A stretch of DNA of 64,000 nt from NCBI RefSeq assembly GCF_000262345.1, contig NZ_AJTQ01000062.1:32984-96983 (forward strand), written 5' to 3'. Positions within the stretch are counted from its first letter, which is position 1. Every line of letters begins with the position of its first letter. The position numbers were made by a program, and so were the translations under genes. Source of the DNA: Streptomyces xiaopingdaonensis (GTDB taxonomy: Bacteria; Actinomycetota; Actinomycetes; Streptomycetales; Streptomycetaceae). The notes beneath the pieces are model-generated. The model was not told the DNA's origin, searched no databases, and worked only from the letters and a program-made list of their open reading frames with translations. Below, in pieces: positions 10,566-19,276 of the stretch.

Positions 10566-10900
10566 CGGCACCCTCTCCCCAAGTACGTGGACGACAAATG
10601 CCACATTAGGGGATGCTCCGGACCACCTTGGAGGCGGCGCTCCGCCTCCACCGTACGCCTCGGGACTCCCCCCGAAACAACGGCACGGACACCCCGCCCC
10701 GCACCCTCACACACCCCCGCCCCACCCTGGCAACCACCACCGACTCCGCACCTCCGGGCGGCCGTTCACCCTGCCCAGGGACACCGCCGAACACACCCGC
10801 CCACGCCTCCCCCGACAACGAGAAGGCCCCTCGCTCTGTGCAGCGAGGGACCGGCATGGGGTAGAGTATCGAAGGCCGAGCCGGACAACTCCGGCTTTGC
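10566..10900. other. Gene-free stretch with two small hairpins before tRNA-Gly
   Basis: No credible coding frame. Contains a perfect 8-bp stem with a CGCT loop (10630-10649) and a second stem CCCTCGCT/AGCGAGGG (10828-10849) just before a TAGAGT box at 10862-10867, which is a plausible -10 for the tRNA. Confidence 0.45.
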
Positions 10901-10974
10901 GCGGGCGTAGTTTAATGGTAGAACATGAGCTTCCCAAGCTCAGAGCGCGGGTTCGATTCCCGTCGCCCGCTCCA
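10901..10974 (+). tRNA. tRNA-Gly (anticodon CCC)
   Basis: Acceptor GCGGGCG (10901-10907) pairs with CGCCCGC (10964-10970). The anticodon loop TTCCCAA sits on stem TGAGC/GCTCA, the T-loop is GGTTCGATTCC, and CCA is encoded at 10972-10974. A terminator follows at once. The right flank is an accessory block, so this tRNA may once have served as an integration site, but no integrase or duplicated 3' end was seen. Confidence 0.96.
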
Positions 10975-10979
10975 TGACT

Positions 10980-11006
10980 AAGACCCAGGTCAGGGACCTG
11001 GGTCTT
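10980..11006 (+). terminator. Terminator of tRNA-Gly
   Basis: Perfect 12-bp stem AAGACCCAGGTC/GACCTGGGTCTT with an AGG loop directly after the tRNA, followed by a T-rich GCTTGTTG. Confidence 0.88.
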
Positions 11007-11379
11007 GCTTGTTGCCGGGGCGGGTTACGTGTCCCGTGCCCGATAGTGGCGAGGCCGCCTTGTTAGTGCTCGGCGCCGGCCCGGGCACACTCAGCGCGCA
11101 GCCCGGAACAGTAACCCCATTTGCGCAGCAGGGACTTCGGATCATTTTGCCCAGCGCGACTCGTCCCACCAGCAGACATGCGCCAGCACCGCCACGACCA
11201 GGCGTCGAGCCTGATGCCTCTGTACCGCCGGGCAAAGCACACCGGCCAGGCCAGTGGCACGACGCCCAGATCTCTTCGCGGTCCGCAGACTAGTCCCGCC
11301 ATCGCCAAGTGGCCGGCCGGGGCACAGCGGAGGCGTCTGCGAGTCAGAGATCGGGAAGGCCCCAGCCTCTGAACTTGAG
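11007..11379. other. Intergenic stretch, no supported gene
   Basis: Composition drops towards that of the downstream TIGR02391 gene. Minus-strand frames give short Trp/Arg/Cys-rich translations with no recognisable motif. Possibly remnant DNA between the tRNA and the accessory gene. Confidence 0.3.
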
Positions 11380-12222
11380 CTATTCCTTCCCGCGGGTGAG
11401 GCTCGCCCTGTCCAGCGCTCGGTGCAGTGCACTCGCCACGGACAGCCATTCAATAACTTCGTTGGAGTCGAAATTCGGATCAGACGGCCTGTGCGCGCGA
11501 GGGTTTCGAGCTGCCATGTACAGTGCCATCCCCAAGTGCATGTACCCCTTTTGCTCGTCTTCGCCTGACTGCGTCTTCCCCTCATTCAGCGTGATCAGGG
11601 GTTGGCCGCCTAGCGTGTTCGTCACGAGGGATGTGCCGTCTTGATCCAATCCTGTTAGGCTTCGAAGGCGAGCCCCCACACTTTTACATGCTTCTTCAAC
11701 TGCTTCATCGCCGTGCCCGCTTGCTAGCCGCACCAACGCTCCCGGCTTCACGGCGGGATGCAGGTGTTGCAACTGTGTCTCGAATACACCCCCTTCAGCC
11801 GAATTAATCCTAGCCGATTCCGGATGGTTAATCGCTTGGAGGATGAATGACTGTAGGCCGCGGACGAGATCCTCACAGGCTCGCTTCACTGGCCCCGAAG
11901 CAAATACCCATGAAGTCGACCTTTCGTTCTTTGAAAAGGTGACCGACACGTACTGCTCTGAGCTGTCGTCATCGTTTTCAGTGCGCGAGATGTCCACTTC
12001 CGTTACGTCTCGCTGGTCTTCCCCGAGTTCAATCTTTGCATCGATCAGAGAATTGTAGCTACCGTACAGATCACGCTTCCCCTCAACGCGAATTGCGGTT
12101 TCCGCATATAGCCACTGATCTGTAATTCTCTCAACTTCTCGTATCGTTTCCTCGATGAGCTTCCAGTTCTGGTGGTGGCCGTGCGGAATTAAAGCATTAG
12201 CGGTGAACTCTCGCCTAGCCAT
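11380..12222 (-). CDS. TIGR02391/Ymh-family protein with HEPN-like C-terminus
   Basis: 280 residues. The C-terminal half (about 150-275) fits the TIGR02391 family: LHPAVKPGALV, DEAVEEACKSVGARL, PLITLN, then GMALYMAARNPRAHR. The RNPRAH string satisfies the R-X4-H pattern of HEPN ribonucleases, which often serve in toxin and anti-phage systems; HEPN membership is an inference. The N-terminal half is alpha/beta and unknown. The ATG at 12220-12222 is chosen for its GAGGGAG ribosome site; 22 codons of open frame lie upstream. GC content is visibly below the rest of the window, with codons such as TTA, ATA and AGT, suggesting transfer. It stands alone near tRNA-Gly. Confidence 0.75.
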   Translation of the reverse strand: MARREFTANALIPHGHHQNWKLIEETIREVERITDQWLYAETAIRVEGKRDLYGSYNSLIDAKIELGEDQRDVTEVDISRTENDDDSSEQYVSVTFSKNERSTSWVFASGPVKRACEDLVRGLQSFILQAINHPESARINSAEGGVFETQLQHLHPAVKPGALVRLASGHGDEAVEEACKSVGARLRSLTGLDQDGTSLVTNTLGGQPLITLNEGKTQSGEDEQKGYMHLGMALYMAARNPRAHRPSDPNFDSNEVIEWLSVASALHRALDRASLTRGKE

Positions 12223-12709
12223 TACTACTCCCTCGTGGATAGGGGTGTTTCCGACTTGAAGCATAGTCTGCATCGGGATGGCAGGCATGAGGAACAGCAG
12301 CAGAAAGGTGGAGGATGATCACCGCCAGCGCATGCCGGATCGGTCCGAGGCAACTGATGGGAGATCACTCTTCATCCATGGCTTGGGCCGAAGGTAACCA
12401 CCTGCAGCGGCCCCTGTGTAGTGCCACAGTCTCCAGGGCGTGCGATGGCCCTCGCACTCAGCGGCAGGTGCAGTGCAGTAGTGAAGTACAGCAACCCCAC
12501 CAACTGCGGTAGCCGTCGACACCACAGTCGGGACCGCTTGGACCATCGCTGACCGGCCCATGCCCAGCCTGCAGACAGAAGGTGAACTGTCGGCCATTGC
12601 TGCACCACAGCGCACCAGAACGGCCGGTGACCAGCGGTCAACGGCGGACACCACGACGGCCCGGCGTCACCCCGCGAACCCCGCATCGGCCCAGCTCAGC
12701 CACCCAAGG
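12223..12709. other. Intergenic remnant DNA, no supported gene
   Basis: About 490 bases without a frame that looks coding or resembles a known family. It lies between the TIGR02391 gene and a decayed MarR gene. Confidence 0.3.
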
Positions 12710-12970
12710 CGCAGGTCGGGTGTCAACCCGTCCACCGCGATGCGGATGATGTCCCGGCTCACCCCGGTCGGTCCGACCGACCAGCAGGTCAACCCGGGCA
12801 ACCGGCGCGAGCGGCTGGTGCGGCTCACCGATGCGGGGCACCGCATCGTGGAGGAGGTCACCGTCCGCCGCCGCGCGGAGATCTCCGCCGTGGTGGCGCG
12901 GATGTCCGCGGCACAGCGCGGCTCCCTCGTCGACGCGCCGACCGCCTTCTCCGAGGCGGGCGGCGAGATG
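12710..12970 (+). pseudogene. Decayed MarR-family regulator fragment
   Basis: One frame reads GVNPSTAMRMMSRL, then NRRERLVRLTDAGHRIVEEV and RRRAEISAVVARMS. This is the recognition helix, the wing (with its DAG turn) and the dimerisation helix of a MarR-type winged helix. The N-terminal dimer helix and the first HTH helix are missing, no start with a ribosome site exists, and after about 12970 the frame loses all similarity. The original gene was about 450 bases, so only the middle survives. Evidence of decay next to the accessory genes. Confidence 0.65.
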
Positions 12971-13196
12971 CCCGCCCCGCACGGCGGCCGCGACCTGCAT
13001 GGGCTGGGACGACCCGGTAGTGCCGAGCACCTGAGGCGCCCCTTCCCGTCCGTTCCACCGGCGGACAGGGTGATACCCCGCCCCCTGAGAGCCGGTACAC
13101 CTCTCCGGAACCCGCCGAGCGCAGCGCACGCAAGAAGTAAGCCGGATACATGCCGCTCCCCGACCTCTGGGCACGGGAGTGCTGTCGCGCTACTGT

Positions 13197-13212
13197 TTGG
13201 GCAGTTGCCCAA
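13197..13212. promoter_or_regulatory. Palindromic operator before the TetR/FAD-monooxygenase operon
   Basis: TTGGGCA-GT-TGCCCAA, a perfect 7-2-7 inverted repeat 51 bases before the TetR start. Probably the autoregulatory site of that TetR protein. Confidence 0.65.
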
Positions 13213-13262
13213 TGCGAATGCCCCATACGTCCGCCCAAACCCGCCGCACGGCAGGAGCCCCG

Positions 13263-13883
13263 ATGACACCGCCCACCGCGCCCCGTACGAGCCAGGAGGT
13301 GCGCCGACGGCTGCAGGAGGCCGCGGCCGAGCTGATCGCCGAGCTCGGCTGGGGCGCGGTCAGCACCCGCACGGTCGCCGGCCGCGCCCGAGTCGGCCCC
13401 GGACTGGTGCACTACCACTTCGACTCCCTCCAGGACCTGCTCAGGCAGGCGACGGTCGGCGTGATGCGCAGACTGACGGGCGAGCTGACCGCTCTGCTCG
13501 ATGACGCCGGGACACCCGAGGAGGGCCTGGAGCGGATCGTGGGTGCGCTGTTCGGCTACGCGCCCGAGGACCCCGACTCGCTGCTGTTCATCGAGGCGTA
13601 CCTGGCCGCCACCCGCGATGAGGAACTGCGCCGCGCCCTCGGCGAGGTCATGGGCGAGGCCGCCGCCCCGCTGGCGCGGTGGCTGGCCGAGCGCTGCGTG
13701 CCCGCCGCTGAGGAGACGGCGACGGTGCTGTTCGCCGCCCTCGACGGCCTGATGCTCTACCGCTCCCTGCACCCCGGCCTCACCGCCGAGGACGTCCTGC
13801 CCGTACTCGCCCGCACCCTCCACACACCAGCCGGGCAACCGCCCGGAAAGCAGCATGCAACGGAAGAGAGGCACCGCACATGA
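13263..13883 (+). CDS. TetR-family transcriptional regulator
   Basis: 206 residues. The N-terminal HTH spans about 12-60 (AAAELIAELGWGAVSTRTVA, then GPGLVHYHFDSLQDLL), with the typical YHF recognition helix end. The ligand-binding C-terminal domain is all helical. Start ATG with GGCAGGAG 5 bases upstream. It shares ATGA with the downstream FAD monooxygenase (4-base overlap), so both are co-transcribed from the promoter holding the TTGGGCA palindrome. It most likely controls that monooxygenase in response to a small aromatic or drug-like ligand (inference). Confidence 0.9.
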   Translation: MTPPTAPRTSQEVRRRLQEAAAELIAELGWGAVSTRTVAGRARVGPGLVHYHFDSLQDLLRQATVGVMRRLTGELTALLDDAGTPEEGLERIVGALFGYAPEDPDSLLFIEAYLAATRDEELRRALGEVMGEAAAPLARWLAERCVPAAEETATVLFAALDGLMLYRSLHPGLTAEDVLPVLARTLHTPAGQPPGKQHATEERHRT

Positions 13884-15064
13884 AGGCCGTGATCTGCGGA
13901 GCCGGAATCACCGGACTCGCCCTCGCACACCGCCTCCATGCCCTGGGCTGGGAGGTGACCGTGCTGGAGAAGGCGCCCGGGCCCCGCACCCAGGGCTACA
14001 TGATCGACTTCTTCGGCCCCGGCTACGACGCCCTGGAGGCCATGGACCTGCTGCCGCGGGTACAGAAGAGCAGCTACCGCATCGAGGAGGCCAGCTTCCT
14101 CGATGCGACGGGCAGGCGCCGCGCCGGGTTGAAGTACGGTCAGTTCACGAAGGTCACGGGCGGCAGGATGTTCAGCATCATGCGCCCCGACCTGGAGCAG
14201 GCACTGCGCGAACAGCTCAGCGACAGCGTCGAGTTGCGTTTCTCCACCGGACCCGCGGCCCTCACCGAGACCGGCCAGGGCGTACGGGTGGAGCTGAGCG
14301 ACGGCAGCGCACTGCAGGCGGACCTCCTGGTGGGCACCGACGGCATCCACTCCACCGTGCGCGAGCTGGCCTTCGGGCCCGAGGAGCGCTACCTGCGCCA
14401 TCTGGGCTTCCACACCGCCGCCTTCACCTTCCGCGACCCAGAGCTGCACGAGCGGGTGCGGGGCGGCTTCTTCCTCACCGACACCATCGGGCGGCAGATG
14501 GGCTTCTACGGCCTGCGCGACGGACTCGTGGCCGCCTTCGCCGTACACCGCACGCAGGAGACCACGCTGCCCCGCGACGCCCGCGAGGCGCTGCGGCACG
14601 AATACGGCACCCTGGGCTGGATAGTGCCCCGCGTCCTGGCCAACTGCCCGCCGCACCAGGAGGTCTACTACGACCACGTCGCCCAGACCACCGTGCCCCA
14701 CTGGAGCCGGGGCCGCACCGTCCTGGTCGGCGACGCCTGCTACGCGGTCTCCCTGCTCGCCGGCCAAGGCGCCTCCCTCGGCATCGCCGGCGCCTACGTC
14801 CTGGCCGAACAGCTCGCCCGCCACGCCACCCTCGACCAGGGCCTGGAGGCGTACGAGCGGACGTGGCGCCCGATAGCGGAGGAGAAACAGCAGGTGGCAC
14901 GCAGCGGGGCCCGCTGGTTTCTGCCCGCCTCCCCACTCCAGCTACGGGCACGCCACATCATGATGAAGCTCTCCCGCATCCCCGGCGTGGACCACCGCAT
15001 CGCCGCCGCACTGGTCGGCAAGACCACAGGGGTGGTCCCCGAACTCGCCGCCGCACACCGGTAG
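13880..15064 (+). CDS. FAD-dependent class A monooxygenase
   Basis: 394 residues of the PF01494 fold. GAGITGL (residues 8-14) starts the Rossmann dinucleotide site, GTDGIHSTVRE (near 155) is the DG motif, and LVGDACYAVSLLAGQGASL (near 283) is the GD motif binding the FAD ribityl chain. Such enzymes hydroxylate aromatic or polyketide substrates with NAD(P)H and oxygen; TetX-like antibiotic-modifying enzymes are in the same class. The start overlaps the TetR gene. No partner biosynthetic genes are nearby, so a detoxification role is more likely than antibiotic synthesis (inference). Length is normal and no key motif is missing. Confidence 0.88.
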   Translation: MKAVICGAGITGLALAHRLHALGWEVTVLEKAPGPRTQGYMIDFFGPGYDALEAMDLLPRVQKSSYRIEEASFLDATGRRRAGLKYGQFTKVTGGRMFSIMRPDLEQALREQLSDSVELRFSTGPAALTETGQGVRVELSDGSALQADLLVGTDGIHSTVRELAFGPEERYLRHLGFHTAAFTFRDPELHERVRGGFFLTDTIGRQMGFYGLRDGLVAAFAVHRTQETTLPRDAREALRHEYGTLGWIVPRVLANCPPHQEVYYDHVAQTTVPHWSRGRTVLVGDACYAVSLLAGQGASLGIAGAYVLAEQLARHATLDQGLEAYERTWRPIAEEKQQVARSGARWFLPASPLQLRARHIMMKLSRIPGVDHRIAAALVGKTTGVVPELAAAHR

Positions 15065-15119
15065 CTGCCCACCGGTCGTTGTCGCCCCGGTTCTCGGCCC
15101 GCTCCGGCGAACCAGCGCG

Positions 15120-15915
15120 ATCCGAGAACCGCGTCGCCTCCACGGGGCCCCCGGGAGCCCCTGCGGAGGCTGGCCTTCCGAGCACTCTGCCGAACCGAGA
15201 ACGTTGGCAGCCGTGTACCCACGCACACATCGCTCAGGCACGGATGCGCCGCTGCCCGCAAACCCAGCACCTCTCCTGGGCACACAGTGCGATCGCCCGC
15301 ACCCGGTCCGGACGCTTGCGCGGCCTCCCGAGTCCCGGCCGAGGCACCCTGACCGCTTCCAGGACGGGCTCGAACTGCGGGAGTCGCCGCGCTGCCCGGC
15401 TGTGATCACGATTGGCAGGGGTTTTTGTCCCTGCTCCACCGCCAGGTGAACCTTGATGGTCAGCCCGCCCCGGGAGCGTCCGAGTCCGTGGTCGGCCGGC
15501 TCGAGGGCAATCCCTCCCGGCGGCTCCTTTTGCAGGTCCCCCTCTTCACCGCTCCGGCGGCGTGCTGGTGGGCCCGGCAGACGGTGGCATCGACGCTCAC
15601 GTCCCAGGTGATCAGGCCCTTCGCATCAACCTGGGCCTGAAGTTGGGTGTCGATCCGGGCCGAGGTGCCGTTCCGCTGCCACCGCCGGAACAGGTCGTAG
15701 ACCCGGTCCCACGGTTCGTAGCGCTCCGGCACATCCCGCCAGGGAGCACCAGTCCGGGTCCGCCACCGTATGCCGTCCATCAACTGCCGCCGCGTCCACA
15801 CCGCCGGACAGCCCGGCTTGATGCCTTGCGGCAGCAACCTCTCCAACCGAGCCCACTGCTCACGCAGTCGCCGACACTGCGGCTGCCGAACGTCTCCCAC
15901 GCCTCGCGCCACCAC
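15120..15915 (-). pseudogene. Decayed IS5-family transposase
   Basis: The N-terminal part (15460-15915) reads WTRRQLMDGIRWRTRTGAPW, WDRVYDLFRRWQRNGT and DVSVDATVCRAHQH, typical of the DUF4096 plus DDE IS5-group transposases. The VDAT Asp would be the first catalytic residue. The frame is then lost near 15450-15500 and resumes in another frame (GQKPLPIVITAGQRGDS), with further shifts and stops downstream to about 15120. The C-terminal DDE portion is not recoverable. Terminal inverted repeats were not found. It lies directly after the FAD monooxygenase gene and marks past insertion activity. Confidence 0.8.
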
Positions 15916-16125
15916 ATGAACTGAATCGTCCGATATGCACCTTCAGGGGAGAAAAGCATTGTGTGCAAATCGAAACGAATCTGTTTGACTCGACGTGTTC
16001 TTGAACCTTCACCGCCATAGCTGCGTCATACGGGACACGAACACGGGAGCAAGAGCGCGGATTCATCCAGCCGAGTGCAGGCGCCCGTGTGACGAAATGC
16101 ACGAGCGAAGAACGGACAGCGCACC

Positions 16126-17013
16126 ATGGGTCGCCACCGACGAATAACCAACACCTCGCGCAGCGCGCTGACTTCGAAGGCAGTGCTTGCCGCGGGGGTT
16201 CTCATACCGACGATCGCCTCGGTGGGATCGGCCCACGCAGCCACCCCGCAGGCCGCGGTCTGCACCTCGGACAGTCCGGAACTCGCCGAGCAGCTGACCG
16301 AGGACATCAACTCGGCGCTGGAGGACTCCGCCAACACCACGTCGGTCAGCCTCCACGACCGCACCACGAACACCACCTGCACCGTGGATGCGGACCGCAA
16401 CTACGACTCCGCCAGCACGGTGAAGGTGGCGGTCCTCTCCACGCTGCTGTGGGACGCGCAGAAGGACGGCCGCGCCCTGACGGCGAAGGAGAAGGAGCTC
16501 GCCACCGAAATGATCACGAAGTCCGACAACGACGCCACCACTGCACTGTGGAAGCAGCTCGGACCGGACAAGATCAACGGATTCCTCCAGGCCGCGGGCA
16601 TGACCAACACGACCCTCGACCCCGACCTGGCCTGGGGGCTCACCCAGGTCAACGCCAACGAACAGGAAAAGCTCCTGCATCTGGTGACGCACGCGAACCC
16701 GGTGCTCAGCGACGATTCACGCGCCTACATCCTCAAGCTCACCGGCGCTGTCATCCCCTCCCAGCGCTGGGGCACCCCGGCAGGCGCTCCGGAGGAAGCC
16801 GAGACGCACGTGAAGAACGGCTGGCTGGAACGGGACTCGAACGGCTGGCGCGTACACAGCCTCGGGGCGTTCACCGGTGCCGGCCACGACTACACGATCT
16901 CCGTGCTCTCGCAGGACAACAAGACGATGGACGACGGCATCGACAGCATCGAGACCATCGCCCGCGCAGTCCACAAGGACCTCAACTCCCCCGCCTTCCA
17001 CACCCTGCGGTAA
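16126..17013 (+). CDS. Secreted serine hydrolase, class A beta-lactamase-like
   Basis: 295 residues. A signal peptide covers residues 1-38 (AVLAAGVLIPTIASVGSAHA). The mature part has the SxxK motif STVK (near 100), the SDN motif as KSDNDATT (near 130) and, in place of KTG, HVKNGW (near 230). This layout fits PF13354 beta-lactamase-like hydrolases common in actinomycetes. True beta-lactamase action is doubtful because the omega-loop Glu (ExxLN) is not evident; peptidase or esterase action outside the cell is the alternative. The ATG at 16126 lacks a strong ribosome site. It stands alone, flanked by the IS remnant. Confidence 0.75.
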   Translation: MGRHRRITNTSRSALTSKAVLAAGVLIPTIASVGSAHAATPQAAVCTSDSPELAEQLTEDINSALEDSANTTSVSLHDRTTNTTCTVDADRNYDSASTVKVAVLSTLLWDAQKDGRALTAKEKELATEMITKSDNDATTALWKQLGPDKINGFLQAAGMTNTTLDPDLAWGLTQVNANEQEKLLHLVTHANPVLSDDSRAYILKLTGAVIPSQRWGTPAGAPEEAETHVKNGWLERDSNGWRVHSLGAFTGAGHDYTISVLSQDNKTMDDGIDSIETIARAVHKDLNSPAFHTLR

Positions 17014-17368
17014 AACCTGCGCACCTCCGCGCATCCGCCTCCACCTTCCCGGTGGCCCGCGATGGGGCGCCTGGCCTCCGGGGTCGGTACGGCGTTTCCC
17101 CCAGTCGCACGCATGGCCTGGGATATCACCGGCTCCCGAGGCATTCGACAGACCGCTGATCAGTGAGGTGACCACCGGCCTTTTCGCAGGCCGGGAGGCT
17201 CTCCGTGGCGTGGGTACGGCGATCGGTGTCGTGGGGCGGCCGGGCAATTGTCGGCACCTGGCAGTCGGCGCCCCAGGGGATGTGCGCGCAACTGCCGTCT
17301 CGGTGGGCCAGCCGGTCACCGAGCGTACTGCGTACGGGGATTCCCGGATCAGCGTGGGCCACGAACGG
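17014..17368. other. Convergent intergenic stretch, no supported gene
   Basis: 355 bases between the serine hydrolase and a TetR gene. Several overlapping frames are open on both strands, but none has a ribosome site or recognisable motif. Confidence 0.3.
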
Positions 17369-18001
17369 CTATGACGCAGTGTCAGTACCGGTGTGCTCGC
17401 CCACCAGCGGCCGAAGCGCATCGGTGATCAGGTCGAGTAGGCGAGCCGTTCGGTCCGGGTCGTCGCCGGGGGCCGTGGCGAGGAAGGTGCCGAGCAGCAT
17501 TGTGGTCACGTCGTCGGGGTCGATGTCCGGGCGGAGCGAGTGGGTTCGGGCTCCGGCCGTGAGGATGGTCGTTATCGCGGCGGTGAGGCGTTCGCGGGTG
17601 GCCGGGGTGGCGATGGTGCCCGCGGACCAGCCGGCGCGGAGGGTGGCGATGATGGTGCGCTTGGTGGTGACGAACGCCGCGTAGCGGTCCATCCATGCTC
17701 GTAGTGCGGCCGGAGGCGGCAGTTCGGAGAGCAGCGTGTGGGCGCTGGTGGTGACGTCGTCCAACTCGGCGGCGTAGACGGCTTCGACGAGTGCTTCGCG
17801 GGTGGGGAAGTGGCGGTAGAGGGTGCCGATGCCGACGCCGGCCTCGCGGGCGACGGTCTCCAGCGCGACCGTGTCGTCGGCGGTGGCGAACACGGTGCGG
17901 GCGGCGGTGAGGAGTTTCTCGCGGTTGCGCCGGGCGTCGGCCCGGGCGGGGGCGCCCGGGCCGGGTGTGCGAGCGGAAGGCGGTGGCTCGGTCGTACTCA
18001 A
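17369..18001 (-). CDS. TetR-family regulator, divergent to an aldo/keto reductase
   Basis: 210 residues. HTH at about 25-72 (TVALETVAREAGVGIGTLYRH, split around the turn; FPTREALVEAV after it). The C-terminal domain contains WMDRYAAFV and LLGTFLAT, as in the common TetR_C family found beside reductases. The only start giving a full N-terminus is TTG (17999-18001). The GGAGG embedded in the first operator copy serves as its ribosome site with about 10 bases of spacing, so operator and ribosome site coincide. It most likely represses itself and the divergent reductase through the tandem palindromes. Confidence 0.88.
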   Translation of the reverse strand: MSTTEPPPSARTPGPGAPARADARRNREKLLTAARTVFATADDTVALETVAREAGVGIGTLYRHFPTREALVEAVYAAELDDVTTSAHTLLSELPPPAALRAWMDRYAAFVTTKRTIIATLRAGWSAGTIATPATRERLTAAITTILTAGARTHSLRPDIDPDDVTTMLLGTFLATAPGDDPDRTARLLDLITDALRPLVGEHTGTDTAS

Positions 18002-18003
18002 AA

Positions 18004-18017
18004 CGGAGGCTCCTCCG
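18004..18017. promoter_or_regulatory. Operator copy 1 for the TetR/AKR pair
   Basis: CGGAGG-CT-CCTCCG, a perfect 6-2-6 palindrome directly before the TetR start. It contains the GGAGG that can act as the TetR ribosome site. Confidence 0.8.
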
Positions 18018-18033
18018 GTAGTCTGGGCCGCTT

Positions 18034-18051
18034 AACGGAGGCTCCTCCGTT
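18034..18051. promoter_or_regulatory. Operator copy 2 for the TetR/AKR pair
   Basis: AACGGAGG-CT-CCTCCGTT, a perfect 8-2-8 palindrome. Its core is identical to copy 1 and the centres are 32 bases apart, three helical turns, so two dimers would bind on the same face of the DNA. Confidence 0.85.
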
Positions 18052-18081
18052 TGTCTCAGCGTCTCACGAGAACGGCAGTTC

Positions 18082-19023
18082 ATGATGTCCTCCACCTCTC
18101 ACTCCGAGTCCACGTCCACCGGAGCGTCCCGCGCGGGCGGGGCCGGCCTGCTCGCGGGCCGCACCGTCTCGCGCGTCGGCTTCGGGGCCATGCAGTTGGA
18201 ACGCCTCAAGGACGACCGCGGCGCCGCCCTCGGCATCCTGCGCCGTGCGGTCGAGCTCGGTGTCGACCACATCGACACCGCCCAGTTCTACGGAAACCGC
18301 TTCGCCAACGAGGCCATCCGCGAGGCAGTACGCGACGAGGACGGTGTTCTCGTCGTCAGCAAGGTCGGCGCCACCCCGGATCCCGGCGGGCCGTACCCGA
18401 TGCGTCTTGCCCAGCGGCCCGAAGAGCTGCGCACCGGTGTCGAGGACAACCTCGCCAGTCTCGGACTCGAGCAGATCCCGCTGGTCAACCTGCGCCGCGC
18501 CGTCCACGGCCCCGGTCTCCGCGCCGAGGGTGAGCAGCTCGTCGACATCGACGACCAGCTCGCCGAGATGGCCGCCCTGCGCGACGAGGGCAAGATCGGC
18601 GCGATCGGGATCAGCAACGTCGGCATGGACGAGCTGCGCTGCGCGCTCCCGGTCGGTCTGGGCTGCGTGCAGAACGCCTACAGCCTGGTCTCGCGCGACG
18701 ACGAGGACATGCTCCGGCTCTGCCTGGCCGAGAACATCGCCTGGGTTCCGTACTTCCCTCTCGGCAGCGCCTTCCCCGGCATGCCGAAGGTGACCGACGA
18801 GCCCGCCGTCCTCGCCGCCGCTCGGTCCCTGGGTCGTACCCCCTCGCAGATCGGGCTGGCCTGGCTGCTCCACCACGCCCCCAACGTGCTTCTCATCCCG
18901 GGCACCGCCAACCCCGAGCACCTGGAGGCCAACGTGACGGCAGGCGAGATCGCCCTCGACGGCGAGACCCTCGCCGCGCTCGATGCCGTCCCCTCGCGGT
19001 CCGGGGACATCGTCGCCGACTGA
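18082..19023 (+). CDS. Aldo/keto reductase
   Basis: 313 residues of TIM-barrel AKR fold. The segment HIDTAQFYGNRFANEAI holds the catalytic Asp and Tyr (D and Y of DTAxxYG), VLVVSKVG holds the Lys, and the NLRRAVHG strand is where most AKRs have a His-bearing strand. IGISNVG and LLIPGTANPEHLEANV are the NADPH-binding segments. The enzyme reduces carbonyls with NADPH; substrate unknown. The first of two adjacent ATG codons (18082, 18085) is used; the ribosome site is weak. Divergent from a TetR gene with two shared operators, so expression is probably ligand-induced. Confidence 0.9.
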   Translation: MMSSTSHSESTSTGASRAGGAGLLAGRTVSRVGFGAMQLERLKDDRGAALGILRRAVELGVDHIDTAQFYGNRFANEAIREAVRDEDGVLVVSKVGATPDPGGPYPMRLAQRPEELRTGVEDNLASLGLEQIPLVNLRRAVHGPGLRAEGEQLVDIDDQLAEMAALRDEGKIGAIGISNVGMDELRCALPVGLGCVQNAYSLVSRDDEDMLRLCLAENIAWVPYFPLGSAFPGMPKVTDEPAVLAAARSLGRTPSQIGLAWLLHHAPNVLLIPGTANPEHLEANVTAGEIALDGETLAALDAVPSRSGDIVAD

Positions 19024-19276
19024 GGCGCACGTCGGCCCACGGACGACGAGCCGAGGAGCAACCTCGCGCTGTCCGGACTCGCGGCTCAGGAGTTCGCCGC
19101 AGAGCTGCACTTCACCTGCGGTCGCAGCACACCCACCGGTGCCGACCCGTCGGCCGGCGCGGTAGGTGTGCAGGCGCCGTGGCGCCGGGAAGGGTCGTCG
19201 ACGTGCGGCCGAGCGCCCCTCCGGACGCGCAGGAAAGCCCAACTGCCGCACCGTGGACGCGCGTTCGCCCCCGCCG

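Noticed and set aside
10901..10974. tRNA-Gly as an active integration site
   Set aside because: No integrase or excisionase gene and no duplicated 3' tRNA end was seen in the window; kept only as a possibility.
11063..11449. Possible short gene on the minus strand after tRNA-Gly
   Set aside because: Trp/Arg/Cys-rich translation, no motif, partly overlaps the TIGR02391 gene, and no convincing start.
13880..15064. Secondary-metabolite cluster around the FAD monooxygenase
   Set aside because: No polyketide, peptide or terpene synthase gene lies nearby; a TetR-monooxygenase pair alone does not support a biosynthetic cluster.
17126..17362. Short frames between the serine hydrolase and TetR genes
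   Set aside because: Several overlapping frames on both strands are equally open; none has a ribosome site or motif.
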